Source of the DNA: an uncultured Halobacteriovorax sp.
GTDB taxonomy: Bacteria > Bdellovibrionota > Bacteriovoracia > Bacteriovoracales > Bacteriovoracaceae
Assembly: GCA_913061265.1 (NCBI GenBank)
Contig: CAJXVS010000007.1
Location: 248,001-312,000, forward strand
Direction: 5' to 3'
DNA: 64,000 bases
Numbering within the stretch: position 1 is the first letter of the stretch; each line of letters opens with the position of its first letter. The notes beneath the pieces were generated by a model. That model ran no database searches and had not been told where the DNA came from. It saw only the letters and a list, made by a program, of their open reading frames with translations. The position numbers and the translations under genes are program-made. This document shows positions 50,983 through 62,207 of this stretch, piece after piece.

Positions 50983-53892
50983 ATGCATACTAATCATCTT
51001 GGTCGTTGGACCGTTATCGATATTGAAACCACTGGAATCAATCCCGCAAACGATAGTATTATCGATATTGGCTTCCTTGAGTTCGATGGAACTTCAATTG
51101 TGAGAAAGTATGATTCTCTTGTTCGTCATGAAGGACATCTTTCGTACTTTATTCAAAAACTAACCTCAATCAAACCAAAACAGCTAAAAAAAGCCCCGCG
51201 CTGGGAAGATGTGGAACTAGAAGTTCAAGAGCTCTATGGCTCAAAACTCATTGCTCATAACTCTGACTTTGAAAAAAGCTTCCTTGAAGCTAGTTTTGAT
51301 GAAATTGAGCATAGTGCAGACGAAGGAGAAGAGAGGGAAGAATATCTTGATTCAATGTTGTACTTAGCGCTTTTATTCCCCGAGCGCTCAAATCTTAAGC
51401 TCGAAGGCTTTATTACGGACCTTGGCCTTGCGGATAAAGAAGAGCATAGAGGCTTTCAAGACAGCCTCGACCTTCTTAAGGTTCTTCTTCTAGGAACTTA
51501 TTTAATTAAGTCAGATTCAAATAAGGCCATGCTTTATTCGAACCTCTTTAAGAAATATGCCCAAGAAGACTGGTGGTACGCAAAGTTCTATATGTCAGAC
51601 AGGGAAGAGCTTTTTGAAATTGCTGAAAGCATCGATTTTGATTTAGTTCAGGCGAGAGAGAACTATCTTGAAAAACAAATCAAAGAGATCGCTGAAAAAA
51701 CGGAAGATAACTATGTAGCCCCGCCTCTGACTTTTAGTGGTGAGAATATAAAAGAGATCTTAAGAGATGAGATGGAAGTGAGTAAGAAGCTCCCTTTTTA
51801 TCGCTATAGAAAATCTCAAGAAGACTTGGCCTTAAAAACCGGTCAAAGCTTTAAGAATAAGATTCATTCATTAGTCCAGGCCCCAACAGGAACGGGAAAG
51901 ACCTTAGGTTATCTTCTTCCTGCGGCCCTCTTTAGCTTAGCGGAAAAACAACAAGTTCTCGTTGCGACAGGAACGAAAACTCTTCAGCATCAAGCCTTAA
52001 GTAAAGATGTTCCGCAGATTAGGTCTCTTCTCAATTTAAACGAAGAAGAGCTTAAGGTGAAACGTTTGATTGGTTCTGGAAATCACCTCTGTGAACTTCT
52101 CTTTAGAGAAGGAATCAAAGAAGACCTTCTCTTTGATGCAAGAGACTTTGAAGTTAAGTTTACTGATATGTATTTTGAAGCTCTCTTTTATTATAATTCC
52201 TATGTTCCTTACGAAGAAAAGGTAGTGAGAGATAACCTTCCTTACGCTCTCAAAAGACGCTTTAAGAACTTCGCTAAAAAAGAGCAAGAGATTGCTGTTG
52301 ATTTTAGATCATGTACAGGAAAGAAATGTCCTTTTCGTCAGGATTGTTCTTACTTAACTGGTCTTCGTGAAGCTAAAGACGCCAATATCATCTTAGGTAA
52401 TCATAGCCTTATGTTCTCTTGGCCTAGAGGTTTTCCAAGACCTCCTTATGTTGTCGTAGATGAAGCCCATAAGATTGAAGAGGAAACGACGAGTAGTTTT
52501 TCTCTTGAAGTCTCCCAACCTGAGCTTGAGAACTTTGTAAAAAGCCTTCAGAACTTGCAAGGGGTAGGTTCACTCTTCTTTTTACTTGCTCAATTTGAGG
52601 AACATGAGGGGGCAAGTACCGATAAGATCAATATGATCCGAGAGAAGACGCTTTCGACTCATCAGATGCTAGAGGATCACTTAAAGCCACTTCCAGATTT
52701 AGTAGAACTCTATTTTAAGAAAAGACCTAGGTACACTTCTCATTTTTGGAATGAAGTCCCTATGGTCGGGCGTACTCAAAATGAAGAAGCTGCCGGCGTT
52801 GGGATCTTTAATCACTTTGACAGTATCCGTCATATCTTAAATATTTATATTCAAGACCTAATGCCTTTCTCAAACCTATGGGAAGTGAACTCTCTTGAAG
52901 ACGATAATCAGATCATTGCTCTGACTCGCTTTGAAACCTTTTGGGGACAACTTGAAGACTTCGTCACGGCCCTTACAACTATTCTTGATAAAAAAGAGGG
53001 CTTTAGTCACTCCCTGAAGTTTCATGAATCTCAAGGCTATCAAGCCTTGGCCGCCCCCATTGATGTGGGGAGAGTTCTTCATGATAAGCTTCTTGAAACT
53101 AGTGCTAGCGTTGTCTACACCAGTGCTACACTTGGAAATGGTCATGGCGATAGAGGAACGAGAGGAATTGAATGGTCTACGGGTTATAGCTATCTAGAAG
53201 CTGAGAAAAGGTTTAAGACTGGTTTTTTCTTACCAGCTACTTATGATTACGCAAATAAAACAAAGGTCTATCTTTGTGATGATACTCTTCCTTTTTATGA
53301 CAATCATTTTGTTGAAGACACTCTTAGTTCTATCATCAAGTTGATTCGAAATATTGGCGGAAGAAGCTTACTTCTCTTTTCTGCAAGAAAACGGTTTGAG
53401 ACTGCCCGAGAGATCTTACTTAAAGAATTTGAAGGAGAGATACCTCTTTTTATTCAAGGAATGGGAAGTAATATTATTGATGAGTTTAAGAACTCTGGAG
53501 TTGGAATCCTGCTCGGTATGGAAAGCTTTGGTGAAGGGATTGATGTTCCTGGAGAAGCTCTGCAATTTGTTTTTATCGATAAGATCCCTGATCTTCGTAT
53601 GGATAAGGTAATCAATGATAGAAGGAACTTCTACGAAGCCAATCTTGGGAATGAATTTACTGATTACTACTTAGCTCATCGAACCAGAAGCCTTCACCAA
53701 AAATTAGGGCGCCTGCTTCGAACTGAAAGTGATATTGGTGGAGTTATTATTGTTGATTCTAGGATTAAAAACTGGAAAGGCAATACGATGGAGAAGCTTG
53801 TTAAACTGATGGAGCCTTATCAAATACAAAGAACAGGAATTGAAGAGGCTTGCGAAGGGGTGCACAAGTTTATTGAGGAGTTTACTCCCTAA
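50983..53892 (+). CDS. dinG: DinG-family ATP-dependent helicase with N-terminal DEDDh exonuclease
   Basis: 969 residues. Residues 1-185 are a DnaQ-like exonuclease with all four acids and His: VIDIETTG (Asp13, Glu15), AHNSDFEKS, and EHRGFQDSLDLLKV. The helicase has Walker A QAPTGTGKTLG near 300, DEAH in VVVDEAHKIEEE near 492, and late motifs GMESFGEGIDVPG and HQKLGRLLRTE. Four Cys suited to an Fe-S cluster are Cys370 (NHLC), Cys444, Cys449 and Cys455 (CTGKKC-PFRQDC). B. subtilis-type DinG has the exonuclease but not the cluster; E. coli DinG has the cluster but no exonuclease. This protein appears to hold both. It overlaps the next gene's stop by four bases. Confidence 0.85.
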   Translation: MHTNHLGRWTVIDIETTGINPANDSIIDIGFLEFDGTSIVRKYDSLVRHEGHLSYFIQKLTSIKPKQLKKAPRWEDVELEVQELYGSKLIAHNSDFEKSFLEASFDEIEHSADEGEEREEYLDSMLYLALLFPERSNLKLEGFITDLGLADKEEHRGFQDSLDLLKVLLLGTYLIKSDSNKAMLYSNLFKKYAQEDWWYAKFYMSDREELFEIAESIDFDLVQARENYLEKQIKEIAEKTEDNYVAPPLTFSGENIKEILRDEMEVSKKLPFYRYRKSQEDLALKTGQSFKNKIHSLVQAPTGTGKTLGYLLPAALFSLAEKQQVLVATGTKTLQHQALSKDVPQIRSLLNLNEEELKVKRLIGSGNHLCELLFREGIKEDLLFDARDFEVKFTDMYFEALFYYNSYVPYEEKVVRDNLPYALKRRFKNFAKKEQEIAVDFRSCTGKKCPFRQDCSYLTGLREAKDANIILGNHSLMFSWPRGFPRPPYVVVDEAHKIEEETTSSFSLEVSQPELENFVKSLQNLQGVGSLFFLLAQFEEHEGASTDKINMIREKTLSTHQMLEDHLKPLPDLVELYFKKRPRYTSHFWNEVPMVGRTQNEEAAGVGIFNHFDSIRHILNIYIQDLMPFSNLWEVNSLEDDNQIIALTRFETFWGQLEDFVTALTTILDKKEGFSHSLKFHESQGYQALAAPIDVGRVLHDKLLETSASVVYTSATLGNGHGDRGTRGIEWSTGYSYLEAEKRFKTGFFLPATYDYANKTKVYLCDDTLPFYDNHFVEDTLSSIIKLIRNIGGRSLLLFSARKRFETAREILLKEFEGEIPLFIQGMGSNIIDEFKNSGVGILLGMESFGEGIDVPGEALQFVFIDKIPDLRMDKVINDRRNFYEANLGNEFTDYYLAHRTRSLHQKLGRLLRTESDIGGVIIVDSRIKNWKGNTMEKLVKLMEPYQIQRTGIEEACEGVHKFIEEFTP

Positions 53893-54638
53893 TCAGGCTC
53901 TAGATCGTTGAAGTACTTCATCTGTATCTTTATTCCATCACTGGTTTGTAATTGATAGGGAATGGCTGAGTACTTACTTAATGAAATCTTAATGACAGGC
54001 GGATTAATAACCTTTTTCTTGAGGTTGGTAAGGTCCTCTTGCTCTTCTTCGAAAAGGTTATACTTGGTGGCCTGAACTGTATTTCCTGAGATTGTAATAT
54101 TCTCAGAGGTTAAGCTCATTCGTTGCATGGTTAAGACCTGCATCGCAGGGGTATCAATATAATTCCAATTATTAAAACTCTTTAAAGTTAAGTAAATATT
54201 CTTTGCAGTAGGGTCTTCCTTCTTTGATTTAATAAAAGTACAGCTGGTGCAAGTTAAGGGAGTAGATATATGAAACTTGGGAGTGACAATAAGCTCTTCT
54301 TGTTTCTTAAAGGTCTTAGATTCATACTCATATAAGCAGCAGTTTCTTTTTTTATCAAATGCGTAGAGTTCTTTGACATGATCTTTTCCGAGAATCTTTT
54401 CAACGCTTACAAACATAGGAATGAAATCCTTGTTCATAACATAATCCATATTGATCCTTAGAATCTCTCCAGTACTCACCCTTGCCATCTGTTGCCCGAC
54501 AAAGTGAATACCCATATCGTTAGGATCGCGATAAACATCGAAGTTCTCTTCGGCGTAGATATTGTCATTTTTTAAATATTCGTAAGCGCCGCGATAGATT
54601 TTGACTCCGCGGGGCTTTCCAAAAAGGGAGTTGGTCAT
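53889..54638 (-). CDS. Uncharacterised soluble protein
   Basis: 249 residues, no signal peptide or membrane segment. Beta-rich with several Cys (NCCLYEY, TCTSCTF). The CTSCTF pair with FIKSKK after it could be a metal site. No recognised family. The gene converges on dinG with a four-base overlap and has its own promoter region upstream. Confidence 0.5.
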   Translation of the reverse strand: MTNSLFGKPRGVKIYRGAYEYLKNDNIYAEENFDVYRDPNDMGIHFVGQQMARVSTGEILRINMDYVMNKDFIPMFVSVEKILGKDHVKELYAFDKKRNCCLYEYESKTFKKQEELIVTPKFHISTPLTCTSCTFIKSKKEDPTAKNIYLTLKSFNNWNYIDTPAMQVLTMQRMSLTSENITISGNTVQATKYNLFEEEQEDLTNLKKKVINPPVIKISLSKYSAIPYQLQTSDGIKIQMKYFNDLEPD

Positions 54639-54773
54639 GTCTTTATTTTAGCCTAGTTAGAGCTTTAATCAAGGAAGGGAATCTTTAATTAGAGTAAATT
54701 CATCGGAAATTTAAAAAGGACATATCAGTGAGGATAAGGCATAAATAAAGCATTAAACATTTTGGGAGAATCT

Positions 54774-55127
54774 ATGAGCTACGAATTTTATAAAATTGTT
54801 CACTATATCACTCTATTTATTTTTGTTTCAGGCCTTTCAATTAGCTTTTTAGTTGAAAACCCGCCAAAACTAGCAAAGATCTTAACTGGAATCAGTTCTG
54901 TAATCATTCTTGTGGCAGGTATGGGGCTTATTGCAAAAGGACTTAATATTGGTCATGGAGAAGGATGGCCTGGTTGGCTACACGCCAAGATTACAATCTG
55001 GGCTTTAGTAGCTATTGGTGGACCGATTGCTTCAAAGAGAATGACAGCACATCGTGGACTTGCTCTATGCGTTCTTTTAATTCTTATGTTTGTGGCTATT
55101 GGTATGGCCGTTACAAAACCTTTCTAA
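54774..55127 (+). CDS. Four-helix integral membrane protein, unknown function
   Basis: The ATG at 54774 follows GGGAGA; the frame opens at 54762 with TTG. 117 residues with four hydrophobic segments. Conserved-looking His in EFYKIVHYITLF, IGHGEGWPGWLHAKI and TAHRGL suggest haem or metal binding, but no family is certain. Nine bases before the MATE pump gene, so probably co-transcribed. Confidence 0.55.
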   Translation: MSYEFYKIVHYITLFIFVSGLSISFLVENPPKLAKILTGISSVIILVAGMGLIAKGLNIGHGEGWPGWLHAKITIWALVAIGGPIASKRMTAHRGLALCVLLILMFVAIGMAVTKPF

Positions 55128-55135
55128 GGTAGTTT

Positions 55136-56431
55136 ATGGAAGAGAAAAGTGATTTTTCTTATAAGGAACTTTTCCTTTTTTCTCTTCCTTCAATCCTTTC
55201 TTCACTTTTAGAACCCTTAAGCGGGACTATTGATACGGCTTTTGTTGGTCAGATCAGTACTGTTTGGCTTGGAGGCATGGCCCTCGCTGTTACTCTTTTA
55301 AGTTCCTTTACTTGGATGTTTAACTTTCTTGTCCATGCTTCAACTCAAGCCGTGGCCTCTAGTGAAGACTCTAAAGTTTGTGAAGCAATTAAGACCTCAC
55401 TTTCAGTGGCCTTAGTTGTTGGAGTTATTACGACCTTCTTACTTTGGGCCTTTAAAGAGCCTCTTTTTGAGTTGGTTGGTGTTAATGAAACACTTTATGA
55501 GCACTCTAATTCTTATTATTCCATTAGAATCCTTGGGCATAGCTTTACTCTTTTATACACAACAACTCTTTCTTTATTACGAGGCTTAGGAAGAGTTAAT
55601 ATAAGTTTTTTTATGATCGGACTTACGACGGCCTTGAATGCTCTTCTGACTTATCTAGCGCTTTTTGTTTTTGACTTAGGTCTTGAAGGGGCAGCCTGGG
55701 GAACAGTTCTCTCTTTTGTCTTAGGAAGTCTTCTCTCATTTCTTTATCTTCTTAACGATGAAAAGGTAAAAGGAAAGTTCCTTAGCAGCCGAGTTAAGAA
55801 AAGTGGTTGGTTTAAGTTTGGAAAAAACTCTCTTAACATCTTTGGGCGCTCATTCACACTTACGACTTGCTTCTTTCTTTCTACTCGCTTTGCTGGGAGC
55901 TTTGGGATTAAAGAACTTGCTGCTCATCAGATCTTGCTTCAGTTATGGCTTTTCTGTTCTTTTCTCCTCGATGGGGTTGCAGTGACGGGGACAGTCCTTG
56001 GAGCAAAATATTACGCTAAGAGAGAGATCGAGAAAGTTAAGCTTATCTTTTTTAGGCTCTTGATGATTGGTGGAGTGATTGGAATTGCTTTTACTTTTAT
56101 CTACGCTTTTGGTGCGGATTTCTTAGTAGGTCTTTTTACTAAAGACGATGATGTTATCAAAGTTATCTTTAGCTTTTGGCTTCTTATCGTCTTATCTCAA
56201 ATCACAAACTCCTTTGCTTTTGTTTATGATGGCCTTCTTTTTGGATTAGAAGAGTTTGGCTATCTACGAAAATTTATGATCATAGGGGCCATCTTTGTTT
56301 TTCTACCCTTGGCTTTTATTGCCGTGAACACAAACTCACTTGCTTTCCTATGGGTAGGGATGATTTCACTTAATGTCTTTCGAGGCTTTACAGGGTTTTA
56401 TAAAATTAGAAAGGAGATTTATGTCAATTGA
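55136..56431 (+). CDS. MATE family efflux transporter (DinF-like)
   Basis: 431 residues with twelve membrane segments. SLPSILSSLLEPLSGTIDTAFVGQ is the MATE start (PxxxSxxxxPLxxxxDTAxVGxxG) and LEGAAWGTVLSFVLG the middle signature. It exports cationic drugs or dyes with Na+ or H+; the organism's Nqr makes Na+ coupling plausible. Its end overlaps the methyltransferase gene by 11 bases. Confidence 0.85.
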   Translation: MEEKSDFSYKELFLFSLPSILSSLLEPLSGTIDTAFVGQISTVWLGGMALAVTLLSSFTWMFNFLVHASTQAVASSEDSKVCEAIKTSLSVALVVGVITTFLLWAFKEPLFELVGVNETLYEHSNSYYSIRILGHSFTLLYTTTLSLLRGLGRVNISFFMIGLTTALNALLTYLALFVFDLGLEGAAWGTVLSFVLGSLLSFLYLLNDEKVKGKFLSSRVKKSGWFKFGKNSLNIFGRSFTLTTCFFLSTRFAGSFGIKELAAHQILLQLWLFCSFLLDGVAVTGTVLGAKYYAKREIEKVKLIFFRLLMIGGVIGIAFTFIYAFGADFLVGLFTKDDDVIKVIFSFWLLIVLSQITNSFAFVYDGLLFGLEEFGYLRKFMIIGAIFVFLPLAFIAVNTNSLAFLWVGMISLNVFRGFTGFYKIRKEIYVN

Positions 56432-57089
56432 AGAAAATGGTGCCCAAGGATTTAGTAAAAAGTACTGGGATACAAACTATTCAAAGCCTAAAGAGATGGA
56501 TGGTATCGCTAACGCTAAAGAACATGTTCATTATATGGACTTATCTTTTAGATTAGACTTTATCGATATTGAATCCATCATTGATTTTGGTTTTGGGACA
56601 GGTCATCTTTTTAAAGAAGCACTTAAACAATTTATTCCTTATAAGGCCCATGGCATCGAACCTAGTTCTTATGTTTTTAAAAAAGCTAATGTGGAAAAAT
56701 TTCGTCCGTGTGCTTCAGCGAAAGTGAAGCTTGAAAATATAGACTTAAAGACTTGGGCCCTCAAACAAACAAGCCGAACAAAGGCCTATGATCTTGGGAT
56801 TTGTACTAGTGTTCTTCAATATCTTACTAACGAAGAGCTAGAGGTTTGTCTGCCTGTTATGGCGCAAAAGGTTAAATACCTCTATCTTACTGTTCCCACA
56901 GATAAGGAACTTAACGCTCAGATAGAAGATCTTGAGTTTCATGATACTTATGCCATTCGCCGAAGCCGAAGCGCTTATCAAAAGATTCTAAAGAAGCACT
57001 TCACTTTTATCTCTAGTCGAATTCTTGAGAGTAAGGTACATTTTGACGAATCAAGTACAAGCTTTACGGACCTTTTATATAGGTTTTAA
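56421..57089 (+). CDS. Class I SAM-dependent methyltransferase
   Basis: The ATG at 56421 follows AAAGGAGA; the frame is open from 56373. 222 residues. [16 protein letters not shown] is the SAM-binding Gly loop and [15 protein letters not shown] the post-III region. Substrate unknown; fold resembles small-molecule or Trans-aconitate/TPMT-like enzymes. It is coupled to the MATE gene by overlap. Confidence 0.75.
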   Translation: MSIEENGAQGFSKKYWDTNYSKPKEMDGIANAKEHVHYMDLSFRLDFIDIESIIDFGFGTGHLFKEALKQFIPYKAHGIEPSSYVFKKANVEKFRPCASAKVKLENIDLKTWALKQTSRTKAYDLGICTSVLQYLTNEELEVCLPVMAQKVKYLYLTVPTDKELNAQIEDLEFHDTYAIRRSRSAYQKILKKHFTFISSRILESKVHFDESSTSFTDLLYRF

Positions 57090-57103
57090 TACGGAGAGAA
57101 GTC

Positions 57104-57598
57104 ATGTCTAAATGCCCATGCGATAGTGGAAGCGATTATTCAAAATGTTGTGAGCCTTTTCATAAGGGAGATAGTTTTCCTGCTACGGCTGAAGCCACGA
57201 TGCGTTCAAGATATAGTGCCTTCGTAAAAAGTGAGATTGATTATATCTATGACACGCATAATCCAGAGACTAGATCACAAGTTAATAAAGATGAGATCAG
57301 AACTTGGGCCGAGAATTCTACTTGGCAAGGTCTTGAGATCCTAGATGTTAAGAAAGGTACTGAAACTGATGAAGTGGGGAGAATCGAATTTGTAGCCCAC
57401 TACGCCGTTGAAGAAGAAGAACTAGATCATCAAGAAGTAGCTGACTTCGTAAAAATAGAAGACCGTTGGTATTTTCATGATGGTGTTATCGTGAAGCAAC
57501 AAATCATGAGAGAAGGTCCAAAAGTAGGAAGGAATGACCCTTGTCCTTGTGGATCTGGAAAGAAACATAAGAAGTGTTGCATTAATAAAGAAGCCTAA
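57104..57598 (+). CDS. YchJ family protein with SEC-C motifs at both ends
   Basis: 164 residues. The N-terminal [19 protein letters not shown] and C-terminal [16 protein letters not shown] are SEC-C zinc motifs, and the middle ([28 protein letters not shown]) is the UPF0225/YchJ domain. The function is unknown; SEC-C motifs bind zinc and, in SecA, contact SecB or ribosomes. A terminator follows. Confidence 0.85.
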   Translation: MSKCPCDSGSDYSKCCEPFHKGDSFPATAEATMRSRYSAFVKSEIDYIYDTHNPETRSQVNKDEIRTWAENSTWQGLEILDVKKGTETDEVGRIEFVAHYAVEEEELDHQEVADFVKIEDRWYFHDGVIVKQQIMREGPKVGRNDPCPCGSGKKHKKCCINKEA

Positions 57599-57605
57599 AG
57601 GACAC

Positions 57606-57632
57606 TGCGCCCTGACACTGGGCGCATTTTAT
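57606..57632 (+). terminator. Terminator after the YchJ-like gene
   Basis: A perfect 7-bp stem TGCGCCC / GGGCGCA with a seven-base loop is followed by TTTTAT, eight bases past the stop at 57598. Confidence 0.8.
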
Positions 57633-57718
57633 CCTCCCTAAGTATCTATAATTACAGTACCTCAATTCGGAACAGGTCTTGCAATTTAACCTGTGAAACT
57701 AGTACAGGAGGTACTCAT

Positions 57719-58144
57719 ATGAATCAGACAAAAGCCCTAACATTAATTAACAAGCAGATCCTTCAGATTGAGAGCTATCTCTGGGACCAGGGATTCGAAA
57801 ATCAATTTAGAATTAAGCGCCTGGCCGGAGAGGATTGGGAACTTATGTCGTGGAAGCCTTTACTTAGTAGGTTTCGTTTAACTTATACAAAGATAGCTTC
57901 CTTCGAACAATCAGGGGGAATTCCCGAGCTAGAAATTCCTTTAGCGGAAGCCAGTGATGAAATTAAGTTAAAAATTGGCCCTCATTTAGAAAGCTTTATG
58001 AAGAGGTTCTTCAAGATCAGTAAAACATTAAGTGAACAAACAAAAGATCTTGAGTTATTTAGTCATTACTTAGGAGAACTGCAAAATAGAATTCAAGAGT
58101 CGGGACAAGAGATTCGTCGCGTCGCGAATGCAGCTAATGCTTAA
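57719..58144 (+). CDS. Small helical protein, unknown function
   Basis: 141 residues, no signal peptide, Lys- and Glu-rich helices with one beta-like stretch (GGIPELEIPLAEASD). CAGGAGGTACTCAT gives a strong ribosome-binding site. No recognised family. It precedes nqrA by 100 bases; whether it belongs to the nqr transcript cannot be told. Confidence 0.55.
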   Translation: MNQTKALTLINKQILQIESYLWDQGFENQFRIKRLAGEDWELMSWKPLLSRFRLTYTKIASFEQSGGIPELEIPLAEASDEIKLKIGPHLESFMKRFFKISKTLSEQTKDLELFSHYLGELQNRIQESGQEIRRVANAANA

Positions 58145-58246
58145 CAATTATCTAGCTTTAACAGCGTAAGGCTCTGGTAAAAGGGGCGCATAATCAGTAC
58201 TATAGGCTTTTAAATTAACCAACTTTTAAGTTAGGAAATTTGGCCT

Positions 58247-59590
58247 ATGGTACACATCAAGAAAGGGCTGGATGTTCCCGTTAGCGGAGAACCAGTCCAA
58301 ACTATTAGCCCTGCGCTAGCCACCAAGACCGTTGCTGTAACTGGTCCCGATTTTAATGGCATGAAACCATCCATGCTCGTTAATGTTGGGGATGTTGTTA
58401 AGATCGGTCAGCCTCTTTTTACCTGTAAAAAGACAGAAGGCGTGGTTTACACTTCTCCCGCTGGGGGAATTGTCCTCGAGATTAATCGAGGAGCTAAAAG
58501 AGCTTTTCAAACAATCGTCATTGAAGTTTCTCAAACAGAATCTTTTCAAGAATTCTCGAACTTCAAGAATGTTGAGCCTAAAGATTTATCAACTGAAGAC
58601 GTCAGGTCTTTAATGGTTGAGTCTGGACTCTGGACTTCGCTTAGGACGAGACCTTTTTCTAAGGTTCCTGAAATCAGTGAAACTCCAAAAAGTATCTTCG
58701 TCACAGCAATGGATACAAATCCTCTTTCTGCCGATCCTCAGATCATTATTTCAGAAAATCAAAATGATTTTAAAAATGGAATCAAGGTTCTGACTCGTTT
58801 GACTGAAGGGACTGTTCACGTTGTTAAAAAGAGAGGAGCGAATATTGAGGCTCCTAATTGCGATGATGTTACAGTTCATGAATTCTCTGGGGTTCATCCT
58901 GCTGGAAATGTAGGAACACATATTCACTTTATTGATCCCGTTCACGCTAATAAAACAGTTTGGCATATTGGTTATCAAGATGTGATCGCGGTAGGGAAGT
59001 TGTTCTCTACAGGCAAGCTCTCAACTGAAAGAGTTGTCTCTCTAGCCGGACCTCAAGTTAAGAATCCAAAATTAATCAAAACAAGATTAGGCGCTAACCT
59101 TCTTGAAATCACACATGGTGAAAATAAAGAAGGCGAGAATAGAATCATTAGTGGATCTCTTTTAAATGGGACTCAGTCGATGGCCCCTTTTTCTTACCTT
59201 GGAAGATACGATAATCAAGTAACTGTCCTCAGTGAAGGAAGAGAGAGAGACTTCTTAGGTTGGCAAATGCCAGGGCTTAAGAAGTTTACTGTCACTAGAA
59301 CTTATCTCGGAAAGATGTTTCATAAGAAATTTGATCTTCATACCAATCAGCATGGCTCCTATAGAGCGATGGTTCCGATTGGAAATTATGAGAAGATGAT
59401 GCCTCTAGATATGCTTCCAACTCAGTTGATTAGATCTCTGTTAACAAAAGATACTGATCTAGCTCAACAACTTGGTTGTCTTGAATTAGACGAAGAAGAC
59501 TTGGCCCTTTGTACTTTTGCCAGTGTAGGTAAAAAAGACTTTGGACCAGTCCTAAGAGAAAACTTAACAATTATTGAGAAGGAAGGATAA
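58247..59590 (+). CDS. nqrA: Na+-translocating NADH:quinone oxidoreductase subunit A
   Basis: 447 residues beginning [15 protein letters not shown], with the biotinyl-lipoyl-like fold segment [30 protein letters not shown]. NqrA is the peripheral quinone-site subunit of the six-subunit sodium pump. Its stop overlaps the nqrB start (TAATG). Confidence 0.9.
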   Translation: MVHIKKGLDVPVSGEPVQTISPALATKTVAVTGPDFNGMKPSMLVNVGDVVKIGQPLFTCKKTEGVVYTSPAGGIVLEINRGAKRAFQTIVIEVSQTESFQEFSNFKNVEPKDLSTEDVRSLMVESGLWTSLRTRPFSKVPEISETPKSIFVTAMDTNPLSADPQIIISENQNDFKNGIKVLTRLTEGTVHVVKKRGANIEAPNCDDVTVHEFSGVHPAGNVGTHIHFIDPVHANKTVWHIGYQDVIAVGKLFSTGKLSTERVVSLAGPQVKNPKLIKTRLGANLLEITHGENKEGENRIISGSLLNGTQSMAPFSYLGRYDNQVTVLSEGRERDFLGWQMPGLKKFTVTRTYLGKMFHKKFDLHTNQHGSYRAMVPIGNYEKMMPLDMLPTQLIRSLLTKDTDLAQQLGCLELDEEDLALCTFASVGKKDFGPVLRENLTIIEKEG

Positions 59591-60804
59591 TGAAGTTCTT
59601 GCGAGACTTGTTGGATTCCCAACACGATAAATTTGCAGCGGGAGGAAAACTCGAAAAGTTTTATCCCATGTATGAAATGATCGACACCTTTGTATATACC
59701 CCCGGGGATGTCACAAAAGGAAATGTTCATTTAAGAGATTCAATCGACTTAAAAAGAACCATGGTCACCGTGGCCATGGCCTTAGGTCCATGTCTTTTTA
59801 TGGCCATGTACAATACTGGTTATCAGGCTAATACGGCCCTTTTAAGTACTGGCGCAACTGTGGTTTCAGGATGGAGGGGAGAGATCTTCTCAATGCTTAA
59901 TTTTGCAGTAGACCCTACTAATTGTTTTTCAAACCTTTTCTTAGGGCTTCTTTATTTTCTGCCTATTTTTCTTGTGACTAATATTGTCGGTGGTTTTTGG
60001 GAAGTTATCTTTGCGACTGTAAGAAAACATGAAATCAATGAAGGCTTTCTCGTTACAGGAATTCTTTTTCCACTAACTCTTCCTGCGACTATTCCTTTAT
60101 GGCAAGTTGCTGTGGGGATCACCTTTGGTGTTGTTGTGGCAAAAGAGATCTTTGGTGGAACCGGGAAGAATTTTTTAAACGTAGCCTTAACAGCTAGAGC
60201 CTTTCTCTTCTTTGCCTACCCTGCTGAGATTTCAGGAGATGCAGTTTGGATTGCAGCTGACGGATTCACTGGAGCCACTGCTCTTGGTCAAGCCGCAGCT
60301 GGTGGTGTTGAAGCTGTAACAGCTGCCTTTACTTGGAAGGAAGCCTTTCTAGGTCTTATTCCCGGTTCAATGGGAGAGACTTCAGCTTTAGCCTGTCTTC
60401 TAGGCGCAGCTTATTTACTTTATACAGGAATAGCTTCTTGGAGAATCATGCTCTCACTTTTAGTGTCGGCAGGAATCTTTGCTTTTCTTCTTAATACAAT
60501 TGGTTCAGAAACCAACCCTATGTTCTCACTGCCAGCGCAGTGGCACTTTGTTCTTGGGGGCTTTGCTTTTGGACTCGTCTTTATGGCAACTGATCCTGTA
60601 ACTGGAGCCATGACCTTTAAAGGACAATACTATTATGGAGCCTTGATCGGAATCATGGTGATCTTAGTAAGAGTGATCAATCCTGCCTTCCCAGAAGGCA
60701 TGATGCTAGCGATCCTCTTTGGTAACTGCTTTGCTCCATTGATCGATTGGTTCGTTGTTAACAGCGATATCAAAAGAAGGGAGGCGCGTAATGCAAAATG
60801 CTAG
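59590..60804 (+). CDS. nqrB: Na+-translocating NADH:quinone oxidoreductase subunit B
   Basis: 404 residues with about ten membrane segments. [11 protein letters not shown] contains the Thr that carries FMN in NqrB (S/TGAT motif), and DPVTGAMTF is also conserved. NqrB is the main ion-conducting subunit. Overlaps nqrC by 14 bases. Confidence 0.9.
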   Translation: MKFLRDLLDSQHDKFAAGGKLEKFYPMYEMIDTFVYTPGDVTKGNVHLRDSIDLKRTMVTVAMALGPCLFMAMYNTGYQANTALLSTGATVVSGWRGEIFSMLNFAVDPTNCFSNLFLGLLYFLPIFLVTNIVGGFWEVIFATVRKHEINEGFLVTGILFPLTLPATIPLWQVAVGITFGVVVAKEIFGGTGKNFLNVALTARAFLFFAYPAEISGDAVWIAADGFTGATALGQAAAGGVEAVTAAFTWKEAFLGLIPGSMGETSALACLLGAAYLLYTGIASWRIMLSLLVSAGIFAFLLNTIGSETNPMFSLPAQWHFVLGGFAFGLVFMATDPVTGAMTFKGQYYYGALIGIMVILVRVINPAFPEGMMLAILFGNCFAPLIDWFVVNSDIKRREARNAKC

Positions 60805-61585
60805 TACTATGAAAACTATCTTAGTTGCTTTTCTTCTTTGCGTAGTTTGTTCTGTTCTTGTTTCGACAGCAGCGGTTCAACTCAAATCAAGACAAGTTGA
60901 AAATAAGAAACTAGATATTAAGAAGAACCTTCTTCTTGCTACTAAACTTATTACGAATAATGCTACTCGCGATGATATCAACGAGGCCTTTAAGAATATT
61001 GAGACCAAGATTGTTAATCTAGAAACAGGGGAGATCGTAACTGATATTAACCCTGAGAACTTTGACGCTGTTAAAGCTAGTAAAGATCCAAAGTCTAATG
61101 TTTTGATTCCTTCTTCTAAAGATAAAGCGGGAATCAAGAAACGTTCTAAGTTAGAGAAGATCTATTATGTAAAAGACAATGGAGCCATCACTCAAGTGGT
61201 TTTACCTGTTAACGGTAAAGGACTTTGGTCGACTCTATATGGTTTTATGGCCTTATCTCCGGATACGACGACAGTTTTAGGTTTAGGTTTCTATCAACAC
61301 GGTGAGACCCCAGGTCTTGGTGGTGAGGTTGATAATCCTAAGTGGAAAGCTCAGTGGGCCGGAAAACTTGCCTTTGATAATAACTGGAAACCAGTTTTAA
61401 AAGTTATTAAAGGAAGTGTGAACTCTGGAAACACTGATGCTAGCCATCAGGTAGATGGACTCTCAGGAGCTACTATTACAAGTAATGGTGTAACTGGTCT
61501 TGTACGCTATTGGTTAGGAGATCACGGCTTTGGTCCATTTCTCGCTAAGTTTAGAGCTAGCGTAGAAGCAGGAGGAAGTTTATGA
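60791..61585 (+). CDS. nqrC: Na+-translocating NADH:quinone oxidoreductase subunit C
   Basis: The ATG at 60791 follows GGGAGG; the open frame starts at 60755. 264 residues with an N-terminal membrane anchor and the [17 protein letters not shown] motif (the second covalent FMN site, on Thr). The periplasmic domain accepts electrons. It overlaps nqrD by four bases (ATGA). Confidence 0.9.
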   Translation: MQNASTMKTILVAFLLCVVCSVLVSTAAVQLKSRQVENKKLDIKKNLLLATKLITNNATRDDINEAFKNIETKIVNLETGEIVTDINPENFDAVKASKDPKSNVLIPSSKDKAGIKKRSKLEKIYYVKDNGAITQVVLPVNGKGLWSTLYGFMALSPDTTTVLGLGFYQHGETPGLGGEVDNPKWKAQWAGKLAFDNNWKPVLKVIKGSVNSGNTDASHQVDGLSGATITSNGVTGLVRYWLGDHGFGPFLAKFRASVEAGGSL

Positions 61586-62199
61586 AATTAAGAGAAACGA
61601 TCTTTGATCCTATCTTTAAGAATAACCCTATCGCTTTACAGATCTTAGGGATTTGTTCTGCCCTAGCGGTGACAACGAAGTTAGAGACTGTTTTAGTTAT
61701 GTCGATCGCAGTGGTCTTGGTAACTGGCTTTTCTTCTTTCTTTGTCTCTTTAATTAGAAATTATATTCCAAGCAGTATCAGAATTATCGCTCAGATGATT
61801 GTGATCGCCTCCCTTGTTATCTTAACCGATCAAATCCTAAAGGCCTTTCTTTACGACGTGGCTAAAAGCATGTCTGTTTATATTGGGCTGATCATCACTA
61901 ATTGTATTGTGATGGGAAGAGCTGAAGGTTATGCCATGAAAAATGGCCCTATCATGAGTTTCTTTGATGGTGTTGGTAACGGACTTGGTTATTCAATCGT
62001 TTTAATCTTCGTAGGTGTCTTTAGGGAACTCTTTGGTTCTGGAACTCTTCTTGGATTTAAAATTCTTCCACTCGTCGCTGATGGTGGATGGTATCAACCA
62101 AACGGGATGGCCCTATTATCACCTAGTGCCTTCTTCTTAATTGGATTTTTTATCTGGGGACTTAGGACCTGGAAGAAAGATCAGATTGAGCAGGAGTAG
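61582..62199 (+). CDS. nqrD: Na+-translocating NADH:quinone oxidoreductase subunit D
   Basis: 205 residues with six membrane segments. [19 protein letters not shown] and [15 protein letters not shown] are NqrD/RnfE family signatures (Cys of NCIVMGR holds part of the intramembrane Fe centre). Works with NqrE. Confidence 0.9.
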   Translation: MKLRETIFDPIFKNNPIALQILGICSALAVTTKLETVLVMSIAVVLVTGFSSFFVSLIRNYIPSSIRIIAQMIVIASLVILTDQILKAFLYDVAKSMSVYIGLIITNCIVMGRAEGYAMKNGPIMSFFDGVGNGLGYSIVLIFVGVFRELFGSGTLLGFKILPLVADGGWYQPNGMALLSPSAFFLIGFFIWGLRTWKKDQIEQE

Positions 62200-62207
62200 G
62201 GGGAGAG

